9,822 bases of DNA from Deltaproteobacteria bacterium (GTDB lineage: Bacteria; Desulfobacterota; GWC2-55-46; DRQE01): contig DAOVXI010000046.1 in assembly GCA_030636245.1 (NCBI GenBank), positions 1 to 9,822 on the forward strand, in the 5' to 3' direction. A model generated the notes under the pieces. That model worked only from the letters and a program-made list of their open reading frames with translations, searched no databases and was not told the DNA's origin. The position numbers were made by a program, and so were the translations under genes. This document shows, in pieces, positions 1 through 6,177 of the stretch; positions within the stretch are counted from its first letter, which is position 1, and each line of letters opens with the position of its first letter.

Positions 1-15
1 GATATGGTTAAGGAA

Positions 16-50
16 AAAGGGGCCGGCACTTGTGACGGCCCTTTTCTTTA
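16..50 (+). terminator. Rho-independent terminator of an unseen upstream gene
   Basis: A GC-rich hairpin pairs GGGCCG (20-25) with CGGCCC (36-41). It extends inward past one G-A mismatch to two more pairs around a CTTG loop, and outward through A-T pairs (16-18 with 43-45). A T-rich tract follows (42-50). A TAA at 9-11 could be the stop of the gene being terminated, but too little of that gene is present to annotate. The next forward gene starts about 20 bases downstream, so this separates two transcription units. Confidence 0.75.
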
Positions 51-71
51 TTTCGGAAGAGGGGGTTGAGC

Positions 72-758
72 ATGGGTCATGAAATGATCGGCCCCTTTTT
101 ATACTTCCAGGCGGATGCGGGCACTTCGGGTTATAATGGCCAGAAGCTGACGAGCGACTCGGTTGCATTGACCGAGTTCGCCGTGCCCTCGCTTTTGGAG
201 GACAAGGTGGAGGAAATATTGGAGCTTGGAACCGGCACGGGAGCGATTCCACTTCTTCTCCTCTGCAGGAATAGAAAATGGAGAATTACGGGAATCGAGG
301 TTAATGAAAAAGCCTGTGAAATCGCGCAAAAGAACATCTCGGAGAACGAGTTATTCTCCGAATTCTCCGTTTTCCTCTGTGACTGGAGAAAAAGTGGCGA
401 AAAACTGAAAAAACGTAAGTATGACGCGGTCTTAGCCAATCCGCCTTACGTGAAAAAGGGCTCCGGCAGGGTGAGCCCGAATGATGCCAGACAGGCGGCC
501 AGATGCGAGGAATTTGGGGGGCTTGGGGAGTTAATAGAGGCCGTGGCAAGACATCTGAAGGACGATGGAAGTGCTTATTTTTGTTATGCTTTTTCAAGGT
601 TTGAGGAGCTGAGGGATGAGCTTAGAAAGGCCGGCTTCGGCCTTTCGAGGGTGAGTTATTACAGGGGCAAAAAAGGGGCCGATCCGGCCTTTGTATGCGT
701 TGAGGCAAGGCGTGGTTTTGAAAACAGCGATACAGTGGAAGCTGATGTTTTTATTTAG
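72..758 (+). CDS. trmN6: tRNA1(Val) (adenine-N6)-methyltransferase-like protein (TrmN6/YfiC family)
   Basis: This is a SAM-dependent Rossmann-fold methyltransferase of 228 residues, close to the length of E. coli TrmN6, which methylates N6 of A37 in tRNA1(Val). Counting from the ATG at 72, motif I is E51-L-G-T-G-T-G57, which binds SAM. An acidic residue follows in GIEV. The catalytic NPPY motif typical of N6-adenine and N5-glutamine methyltransferases is at residues 123-126. The N-terminal tract around DAGTSGYNGQKLTSDSVAL resembles the substrate-side start of this family. A TTG six bases upstream (66) is also in frame. The ATG is preferred because the purine-rich ribosome site at about 55-62 is then 9 bases away rather than 3. 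The gene is convergent with the DUF721 gene, with 19 bases between the stops and only T-rich sequence there, no clear hairpin. NPPY enzymes of this group can act on other RNA or protein targets, so the exact substrate is inferred. Confidence 0.72.
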   Translation: MGHEMIGPFLYFQADAGTSGYNGQKLTSDSVALTEFAVPSLLEDKVEEILELGTGTGAIPLLLLCRNRKWRITGIEVNEKACEIAQKNISENELFSEFSVFLCDWRKSGEKLKKRKYDAVLANPPYVKKGSGRVSPNDARQAARCEEFGGLGELIEAVARHLKDDGSAYFCYAFSRFEELRDELRKAGFGLSRVSYYRGKKGADPAFVCVEARRGFENSDTVEADVFI

Positions 759-777
759 TTTTTTAGGCTTTTTGAAA

Positions 778-1278
778 TCATGACTCGTCTTTAGATTCCT
801 CTGTTCTATCCTGAAAAGAGCGCTTCATGGCCCGCTTGATGGTCCTCAGAAGTGCCGGATCCTTTATGCCTGTAAGCGAGTTGGTAATGAACTCAAGCTC
901 TTGTTTTTTAAGGACTTTTTTCCTTGGCTTGAACTTTTTCTTGGCCTTTTCCCTCTTTTTTACTATGCCTGTATGGATAACCAGATCCTTTACTTCGAAG
1001 TTCTCCTCATTTATGAAATCATTAATCTTTTCAAGTAGTTCCAGCTTCAGGTAACGCAGCTCGGTGATCCAGGCGGTGCTTGAAGCCGTGAGATACAGGG
1101 TGTCCCTAAATAGTCTCTGGGGTTGTACCTTGTCGGCCAGTGTCTCTCCAACGATCGATGACCATGCCTGAAAAAGCCTGTATTCCCGCAACCTTACGCC
1201 GAGGGCGAGGTCTTCGAGGCCGCTCTTCATCACCTCTGATACGCGTGTGGATCGCTTTGACTTCTTATAAATTATCAT
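778..1278 (-). CDS. dciA: DUF721/DciA-like protein (putative replicative-helicase operator) with basic C-terminal extension
   Basis: The protein has 166 residues. Residues 12-100 match the DUF721 (DciA) pattern: a conserved W followed by IVG, a stretch reading LYLTASSTAWITELRYLKLE, and a hydrophobic ELLEKIN segment. DciA proteins help load or operate the replicative helicase DnaB in bacteria that lack DnaC or DnaI. That role is known for the family and only inferred here. After the domain comes a strongly basic linker (about residues 107-127, mostly K and R). It leads to a second predicted helical segment with DPALLRTIKRAMKR and an acidic end. The start at 1278 has only a weak AGG-type ribosome site about ten bases upstream. 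The gene lies 38 bases behind the small membrane-protein gene on the same strand, so the two are probably co-transcribed. It is convergent with the methyltransferase gene. Confidence 0.7.
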   Translation of the reverse strand: MIIYKKSKRSTRVSEVMKSGLEDLALGVRLREYRLFQAWSSIVGETLADKVQPQRLFRDTLYLTASSTAWITELRYLKLELLEKINDFINEENFEVKDLVIHTGIVKKREKAKKKFKPRKKVLKKQELEFITNSLTGIKDPALLRTIKRAMKRSFQDRTEESKDES

Positions 1279-1316
1279 GGTTTGGGAACCTGGTTTTACT
1301 CAAATAAAACAATAGT

Positions 1317-1571
1317 TTATGAGACCCTGTTGGTGTTCAGCCGCCCTCCCAGGAACTGACCCGCGATGGCGCCGATAAGGATGACCGGTATGAACATATA
1401 ACTTACCTCAAGATGAAATCGAAGTAAAATGATGAACGGAATTGGTATATGAATGTACAAAAACCACAGGAAACTTAGCTTTTTTCGGGTAGTTCGAAGA
1501 TACCCGAAAGGAAGATTAAGTATAAATGCGGCCACTGAAATGCCTAAAAGTATTATAAGTATTTTCTCCAT
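1317..1571 (-). CDS. Small three-helix membrane protein of unknown function
   Basis: The protein has 84 residues and three predicted membrane segments: about 4-26, 32-52 and 56-79. Short basic loops separate the first two (RTTRKK) and the second and third (LLRFHLE). Two features stand out: a proline-rich turn in the second helix (IHIPIPFIILLR) and a small-residue GQFLGGRL at the end of the third. The pattern looks like a conserved small membrane protein of Deltaproteobacteria, from memory rather than a search. I cannot assign a function. An AAAGG ribosome site lies 8 bases before the ATG, which supports a real gene. It is the first gene of a probable two-gene minus-strand unit with the DUF721 gene and is divergent from pilB. 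Confidence 0.72.
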   Translation of the reverse strand: MEKILIILLGISVAAFILNLPFGYLRTTRKKLSFLWFLYIHIPIPFIILLRFHLEVSYMFIPVILIGAIAGQFLGGRLNTNRVS

Positions 1572-1586
1572 AATTTCAACCTTTCG

Positions 1587-1616
1587 ATGATATCAGAAAA
1601 AGTAAAACCATGTCAA
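1587..1616 (-). promoter_or_regulatory. Candidate sigma70-type promoter for the small membrane protein/DUF721 unit
   Basis: On the minus strand a perfect TTGACA (1616 to 1611) is followed 18 bases later by TATCAT (1592 to 1587). These are the same two hexamers as in the pilB promoter. The predicted transcript start, near 1580, falls on the ribosome binding site of the membrane-protein gene, whose ATG is at 1571. The mRNA would therefore be almost leaderless, which weakens the call. Confidence 0.35.
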
Positions 1617-1747
1617 ATATGTGCATTGTTCTAAGCTTTAGTACTCTCTATAAGAGCTATGTTCGTGGTGAATTTATTTATGGTGTAAAAAGTCTGTAAG
1701 TTATTGATGTAATTGGATTTGAGTGGTGCTGTTTATTACAAATTGAC

Positions 1748-1776
1748 TTGACAATATAGGTAGTGTCTTATATCAT
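1748..1776 (+). promoter_or_regulatory. Sigma70-type promoter for the pilB-pilT-pilC-pilS-pilR operon
   Basis: A perfect -35 TTGACA (1748-1753) is followed by a 17-base spacer and a -10 of TATCAT (1771-1776, five of six consensus bases). Transcription would start near 1783, giving a leader of about 30 bases. That leader contains the pilB ribosome site CGGAG (1801-1805), 8 bases before the ATG. The good consensus match suggests housekeeping expression of the motor genes rather than sigma54/PilR control, which in other bacteria is aimed at the pilin gene. Confidence 0.7.
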
Positions 1777-1813
1777 TATACTTTAAATAAAAAAATTACA
1801 CGGAGTAAAAAAT

Positions 1814-3520
1814 ATGGCTGAAAGATTAGGTGAGTTACTTTTAAGGGACAGGGTTATAACTCCTGAGCAACTCCAGGAAGGCATTGAGGAGCAAAAGCGT
1901 GCCGGTGGCAGGCTCGGCTTTAATCTTACCAAGCTGGGGCACCTCTCAGAACAAGAGCTGACCATGTTCTTGAGCAAACAATATGGCATTCCAACAATTG
2001 ACCTTGCTAATGAAGAGATCGAGTCTGAAATTGCCCAGCTGATTCCTGAGGACGTTGCAAAAAAATATCAGGTTTTGCCGGTTAAAAGAACCGGCTCTAC
2101 TCTTATTGTTGCTATGGCCGATCCATCTAATATTTTTGCTATTGACGATATTAAATTTCTAACCGGGTATAATGTTGAGAGTGTTGTCGCCGCAGAGGGT
2201 GCCATAAAGGACGCTATCGAGAGTGCGTACGCTATGGAAGAGATGGAAATGGACATGGATGATGTCCTGACCGAGTTTGAGGATGATGATATTGAGACAG
2301 TCCAGGAGGAAGAGGATGTTGACCTGGGTGACCTTAAGAAAGCGGTAGAGGACGCGCCGGTTGTTAAGCTTGTTAACCTGATACTTACTGATGCTATAAA
2401 AAAGAGCTCCAGTGATATACATATTGAGCCTTATGAAAAGAGCTTTAGGGTGCGTTACAGGACTGATGGAGTACTTCAGGAAGTTATGAAGCCGCCTATG
2501 AGCCTGCGTAATGCCATTGTCTCAAGAATAAAAATATTAAGTCAACTTGATATCGCTGAAAGAAGGCTTCCTCAGGATGGTCGAATTAAACTTAAGCTAG
2601 GAAAGAACAAGGAGATGGATTATCGTGTCTCTGTTCTTCCAACACTTTTTGGTGAGAAGGTTTGTTTGAGGCTTCTTGATAAAAGTAACCTTCAGCTTGA
2701 CATGACTAAACTTGGTTTTGACCAGAAGGCACTTGATGCTTTTCTTGGCTCAATCCATAAGCCGTGGGGCATAGTGCTCGTTACAGGTCCTACCGGAAGC
2801 GGAAAAACAACAACACTTTACTCCGCGCTTTCCGATCTTAATAAGGTCAGTGAGAACATATCTACGGCAGAAGATCCGGTTGAGTTTAACCTTATGGGAA
2901 TTAACCAGTGTCAGATGCATGATGATATAGGGCTCAACTTTGCCGCCGCGCTAAGAAGTTTTTTAAGACAAGATCCTGACATAATCATGGTCGGAGAGAT
3001 AAGGGATTATGAGACGGCTGAGATAGCAATTAAGGCCGCGCTTACCGGTCACCTTGTGCTCTCAACTCTTCATACGAACGATGCTCCTTCCACTGTAAAC
3101 AGGCTTCTTAATATGGGTATTGAGCCTTTCCTCGTATCCAGTGCCTGTAACTGCATCCTGGCTCAAAGACTCGCAAGAAAGATTTGCAGTGACTGTACCG
3201 AACCTGTAGAGGTTCCGATGGACACTTTTATAGACCTGGGTGTGAACCCGGAGGCTGCCAAACAGATAAAGGCATCTCATGGTAAGGGTTGTGCAACCTG
3301 TGGTGGTACGGGCTATAAGGGCAGGGTCGCTTTATATGAAGTTATGCCGTTTACCGATCCATTAAAAGACGCGGTCTTGAATGGAGCCAGTGCGGCAGAA
3401 CTAAAGAAGCAGGCAATAGCTGAGGGCATGTTGACCCTGAGGATGGCCGGCGTTAAAAAGATAGCAGAAGGTGTTACAACCGTAGAAGAGATATTACGTG
3501 TTACAATGTCCGATAACTAA
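1814..3520 (+). CDS. pilB: Type IV pilus extension ATPase PilB
   Basis: PilB is a hexameric cytoplasmic ATPase that drives pilus polymerisation by turning the PilC platform. The 568-residue length is normal for the family. An N-terminal MshEN/GspE_N-type domain spans about 1-150. An acidic linker follows (about 140-172, rich in E and D), then the N2 domain beginning near KSSSDIHIEPYE and the RecA-like motor. Walker A is G325-PTGSGK-T332. The Asp box is STAEDPVEF (350-358), with E353, D354 and E357. Walker B is DPDIIMVGEIRD (387-398, E395). The His box is TGHLVLSTLHTND (H413, H420). A zinc-binding tetracysteine, C458-x2-C461 and C493-x2-C496, marks PilB/GspE rather than PilT. The start has a GGAG site at good spacing. 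The gene heads the operon, with pilT 50 bases downstream. PilB rather than GspE is supported by the pilT, pilC and pilSR neighbours. Confidence 0.96.
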   Translation: MAERLGELLLRDRVITPEQLQEGIEEQKRAGGRLGFNLTKLGHLSEQELTMFLSKQYGIPTIDLANEEIESEIAQLIPEDVAKKYQVLPVKRTGSTLIVAMADPSNIFAIDDIKFLTGYNVESVVAAEGAIKDAIESAYAMEEMEMDMDDVLTEFEDDDIETVQEEEDVDLGDLKKAVEDAPVVKLVNLILTDAIKKSSSDIHIEPYEKSFRVRYRTDGVLQEVMKPPMSLRNAIVSRIKILSQLDIAERRLPQDGRIKLKLGKNKEMDYRVSVLPTLFGEKVCLRLLDKSNLQLDMTKLGFDQKALDAFLGSIHKPWGIVLVTGPTGSGKTTTLYSALSDLNKVSENISTAEDPVEFNLMGINQCQMHDDIGLNFAAALRSFLRQDPDIIMVGEIRDYETAEIAIKAALTGHLVLSTLHTNDAPSTVNRLLNMGIEPFLVSSACNCILAQRLARKICSDCTEPVEVPMDTFIDLGVNPEAAKQIKASHGKGCATCGGTGYKGRVALYEVMPFTDPLKDAVLNGASAAELKKQAIAEGMLTLRMAGVKKIAEGVTTVEEILRVTMSDN

Positions 3521-3570
3521 TTATTTGAATAGTGGTTCTTTTTTTAATTATATTTACTAGGAGATAGAAA

Positions 3571-4902
3571 ATGAGTGGACCTATTCCACCGCCAAAACCG
3601 CCCGGAGGTGGCCCTCCGGGAATACCAAGACCGCCCGGAGCGCCGGCAGCACCGGCTACGCCCGGGATACCAAAACCGCCAGGAGCGCCCGGAGTACCAG
3701 CACCACCCGGGGCTGCCCCTCAGGGGATACCCAGACCTCCTGGAGCCGGAGCACCCGGTGGAAGGCCTGGAGCACCCGGTGCACCAGCTGCGGCAAAGAA
3801 GTTCGATCTGCAGACACTCTTAAAGACCTTGATAGAACAGGGTGGTTCAGATCTGCACATCTCAGCCGGTTCGCCGCCCAAGATGCGTCTTAGCGGTCAC
3901 CTTACCTCCAGTAACGCCCCGGCCATGAGTGCTACGGATACGAAGACCCTTTGTTACTCGGTGCTTACGGATGCACAGAAGCACGAGTTCGAGGAAAACA
4001 ACGAACTTGATTTTAGCTTTGGTGTAAAAGGTGTTAGCCGTTTCAGGGGTAACTTATTTGTTCAGAGGGGTTCTGTGGCCGGGGTCTATAGGGCCATTCC
4101 TTTTGAGATCAAAACCGCAACCGAGCTTGGATTGCCGCCCGTGGTTTCGGAGCTTGCAAAAAAACCCAGAGGGCTGGTCCTTGTAACAGGGCCGACTGGA
4201 AGCGGTAAGAGTACAACACTTGCCGCAGTCATAGATAAAATAAACACAGAGCGTGCAGAGCATATTATTACGATAGAAGACCCGATCGAGTATTTGCATC
4301 ACTCAAAGATGAGCCTTGTTAACCAGCGTGAGGTCGGGGCGGATACATATACATTTAAGGCCGCTCTTAAGCATGTCTTACGCCAGGATCCTGATGTTGT
4401 CCTGCTTGGTGAGCTAAGGGATATGGAGACCATTGAAACCGCTTTGACTGTCGCAGAGACAGGTCATCTGTGTTTCGCCACACTTCATACCAACTCGTGT
4501 GTGCAGACCATTAACAGGATCGTTGACGTTTTTCCCGCGTATCAGCAACCGCAGATAAGGGCGCAGCTGTCCTTTGTTCTTGAGGGTGTTATGAGTCAGA
4601 TACTTGCTGTAAAAGCTGACGGGAAAGGGCGTGCGCTCGTGCTTGAGGTAATGGTCCCTAACGCTGCCATCAGAAACCTTATCCGTGAAGATAAGATACA
4701 TCAGATATACTCACAGATGCAGGTCGGTCAGGGTAAGTACGGTATGCAGACACTTAACCAGGCGTTGCTTGACCTGTACGTTAAACGGGTGATAACACTT
4801 GATGAAGCCTTTGGAAGAAGCTCCGATCCTGAGGAACTTAAGCAGATGATGGTAAATGCAGGTGCAATGAGGGGCGGGAGCGCTCCTGTGAGAAGAACAT
4901 AA
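3571..4902 (+). CDS. pilT: Type IV pilus retraction ATPase PilT with a proline/glycine-rich N-terminal tail
   Basis: PilT is the hexameric ATPase that depolymerises the pilus for twitching motility and DNA uptake. The canonical protein starts near F78 (FDLQTLLKTLIEQGGSDLHI) and carries every hallmark. Walker A is G207-PTGSGK-S214. The Asp box is TIEDPIEY (234-241). Walker B is DPDVVLLGELRD (273-284, E281). The His box is TGHLCFATLHTNS (H299, H306). The AIRNLIRE motif (366-373) is exact; it is diagnostic of PilT and known to be needed for retraction. The tetracysteine of PilB is absent, as expected. The protein has 443 residues against roughly 345-370 for usual PilT. The excess is residues 1-77, a P/G/A-rich segment with seven K/R and no D/E. 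The start at 3571 is well supported by AGGAG (3559-3563) 7 bases upstream, and the next in-frame Met lies well inside the PilT domain. So the tail is probably translated. Confidence 0.95.
   Translation: MSGPIPPPKPPGGGPPGIPRPPGAPAAPATPGIPKPPGAPGVPAPPGAAPQGIPRPPGAGAPGGRPGAPGAPAAAKKFDLQTLLKTLIEQGGSDLHISAGSPPKMRLSGHLTSSNAPAMSATDTKTLCYSVLTDAQKHEFEENNELDFSFGVKGVSRFRGNLFVQRGSVAGVYRAIPFEIKTATELGLPPVVSELAKKPRGLVLVTGPTGSGKSTTLAAVIDKINTERAEHIITIEDPIEYLHHSKMSLVNQREVGADTYTFKAALKHVLRQDPDVVLLGELRDMETIETALTVAETGHLCFATLHTNSCVQTINRIVDVFPAYQQPQIRAQLSFVLEGVMSQILAVKADGKGRALVLEVMVPNAAIRNLIREDKIHQIYSQMQVGQGKYGMQTLNQALLDLYVKRVITLDEAFGRSSDPEELKQMMVNAGAMRGGSAPVRRT
3619..3783 (+). repeat. Degenerate in-gene repeats encoding the PilT GIP[RK]PPGA tail
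   Basis: Three imperfect 24-base units at 3619-3642, 3664-3687 and 3724-3747 encode GIPRPPGA, GIPKPPGA and GIPRPPGA (residues 17-24, 32-39, 52-59). Downstream, the 13-base sequence ggagcacccggtg occurs exactly twice, at 3748-3760 and 3769-3781 (period 21). The stretch is clearly more GC-rich than the neighbouring pilB end and pilT core. Units share the reading frame but differ at third positions, so most copies are not very recent. The exact 13-base pair could be a younger slippage event. Confidence 0.8.
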
Positions 4903-4923
4903 AAGGATTAAAGATTATATCTT
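4901..4923 (+). promoter_or_regulatory. Unusually spaced pilC ribosome site with a small inverted repeat before the ATG
   Basis: The only Shine-Dalgarno-like sequence before pilC is AAAAGGA at 4901-4907, overlapping the pilT stop. It sits 16 bases from the ATG, which is too far by normal rules. The 13 bases directly before the ATG form a perfect inverted repeat, AAGAT-TAT-ATCTT (4911-4923). If it folded, the ribosome site would be brought close to the start. The stem is AT-rich and weak, so this may be chance. Confidence 0.35.
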
Positions 4924-6141
4924 ATGCCAAAGTATGAATACGCAGGAAAAGGGCCGGGCGGGACAACCGCTAAAGGTGTTATTGAAGCTGATAACGTAGC
5001 ACAGGCCTCAGCGCAGCTTAAACAGCGCCAGATAACCCCTACTTCAATAGTTGAGAAGAAGGGAATGGGTTCATTCGAGATAAAGATCCCGGGTTTCGGC
5101 CCCAAGGTAAAGACAAAGGACATCGTTATCTTTACCCGTCAGTTCGCAACCATGATCGATGCCGGTCTCCCTCTTGTTCAGTGTCTTGATATTCTTTCGA
5201 GCCAACAGGAAAATCCGCCCCTTAAGGCGGCTCTAATAGAGGTTAAGGCAAGTGTTGAGGGAGGAAGTACCTTTGCCGATGCCCTCGCCAAGCATCCTAA
5301 AATATTTGATGTCCTGTTTGTAAACCTTGTCGCCGCAGGCGAGATAGGCGGTATCCTCGATACTATCCTTAACAGGCTTTCCCTGTTCATGGAGAAAGCC
5401 GAGAAGCTTAAGGGCGAGATAAAGGGTGCTCTAACATATCCGATCGCTGTTATCGGTATCGCCGGGGTTATTGTTAGCGGTCTTTTGATATTTGTTGTTC
5501 CTATCTTTGAATCCATGTTCGCTGACTTTGGAGGTGCTTTGCCGGCACCGACACAGATAGTCGTTAACATGAGTGATTTCATGAAGACCAAGTGGTATAT
5601 CATTCTTGGTGTTATGGCGGGTACCTACTTTGGGCTCAAGCAATACTATAAGACCAAAAGCGGCGAAGTTGTCATGGATGGGATATTCCTTAAGTTACCG
5701 GTCTTTGGTGATCTGCTTAAGAAGAGTGGTGTTGCCAGATTCACACGTACCCTTGGTACTATGATGAGCAGTGGTGTTCCTATCCTTGAAGCTCTTGAGA
5801 TAGTCGCAAAGGCCGCAGGTAATAAGGTCATTGAGAATGCTATCATGAAGGCAAGAGACAGCTTGAGTGAAGGAAAGACCCTCTCCGAGCCTTTGGGTGA
5901 GACCAAGGTCTTTCCCGGCATGGTCGTACAGATGATAACCGTCGGTGAAACTACCGGTGCGCTGGATACCATGCTCAGTAAGATCGCAGATTTCTATGAG
6001 GACGAGGTTGACGCCGCTGTTGCGTCCCTTACCGCTCTCATTGAACCAATGCTTATGTCGTTCCTGGGTGTCGTGGTCGGTGGACTTGTCATGGCGCTAT
6101 ATCTTCCTATATTCTCTTTGGCGGGAGCCGCGGGCGGATAG
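4924..6141 (+). CDS. pilC: Type IV pilus inner-membrane platform protein PilC
   Basis: PilC is the inner-membrane platform of the T4P machine. PilB and PilT engage its cytoplasmic domains to add or remove pilins. The 405-residue length is normal. The N-terminus MPKYEYAGKGPGG is the usual PilC/GspF start. Two T2SSF repeats are visible, beginning at F70 (FTRQFATMIDAGLPLVQCL) and F273 (FTRTLGTMMSSGVPILEAL), 203 residues apart. Three membrane helices are expected at about 172-195, 224-240 and 372-398. An in-frame TAA at 4909-4911 rules out any start further upstream. The gap from pilT is 21 bases. Context of pilB and pilT favours PilC over a type II secretion GspF. Confidence 0.95.
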   Translation: MPKYEYAGKGPGGTTAKGVIEADNVAQASAQLKQRQITPTSIVEKKGMGSFEIKIPGFGPKVKTKDIVIFTRQFATMIDAGLPLVQCLDILSSQQENPPLKAALIEVKASVEGGSTFADALAKHPKIFDVLFVNLVAAGEIGGILDTILNRLSLFMEKAEKLKGEIKGALTYPIAVIGIAGVIVSGLLIFVVPIFESMFADFGGALPAPTQIVVNMSDFMKTKWYIILGVMAGTYFGLKQYYKTKSGEVVMDGIFLKLPVFGDLLKKSGVARFTRTLGTMMSSGVPILEALEIVAKAAGNKVIENAIMKARDSLSEGKTLSEPLGETKVFPGMVVQMITVGETTGALDTMLSKIADFYEDEVDAAVASLTALIEPMLMSFLGVVVGGLVMALYLPIFSLAGAAGG

Positions 6142-6177
6142 TAAGCAGCGTTTCTTTTCTTAAACCAAAAAACAATT

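Larger units (their letters stand above)
1572..1813. other. Divergent intergenic region between the minus-strand unit and pilB
   Basis: This 242-base AT-rich region has no credible ORF. It holds a promoter toward pilB (right end) and a weaker candidate toward the small membrane-protein gene (left end). The central part (about 1620-1740) has only a short inverted repeat, CTCT-ATA-AGAG at 1646-1656, and no hairpin large enough to call a terminator or riboswitch. I saw no sigma54 -24/-12 element (GG-N10-GC type) or clear operator dyad here. Confidence 0.6.

Noticed and set aside
66..71. TTG start for the methyltransferase
   Set aside because: The ribosome site would be only about 3 bases away; the ATG at 72 has proper spacing.
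751..780. Bidirectional terminator between the convergent methyltransferase and DUF721 genes
   Set aside because: There are T-runs but no complementary GC arms, so no intrinsic terminator can be supported.
1646..1656. Inverted repeat CTCT-ATA-AGAG in the pilB upstream region
   Set aside because: Only four base pairs, expected by chance in AT-rich DNA, and far from both promoters' core elements.
1572..1813. Sigma54 promoter controlled by PilR upstream of pilB
   Set aside because: No GG-N10-GC element of acceptable match was found by eye; the sigma70-type promoter explains expression better.
3525..3554. Possible internal promoter before pilT (TTGAAT, 18-base spacer, TATATT)
   Set aside because: The -35 matches only four of six bases, and a start near 3561 would remove the pilT ribosome binding site. 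AT-rich background explains it.
3571..3801. PilT tail as a collagen-like domain or a secretion signal
   Set aside because: Gly does not recur every third residue for any length, and there is no hydrophobic helix, so neither a collagen triple helix nor a signal peptide is supported.
3575..3823. 82-residue forward frame overlapping the pilT start in another frame
   Set aside because: It is a by-product of the GC-rich repeat region; the pilT frame has the ribosome site and continues into a canonical PilT domain.
5178..5603. 141-residue open frame on the minus strand
   Set aside because: It lies wholly antisense within pilC, whose T2SSF repeats and membrane helices are unmistakable, and its translation resembles no protein pattern I recognise.
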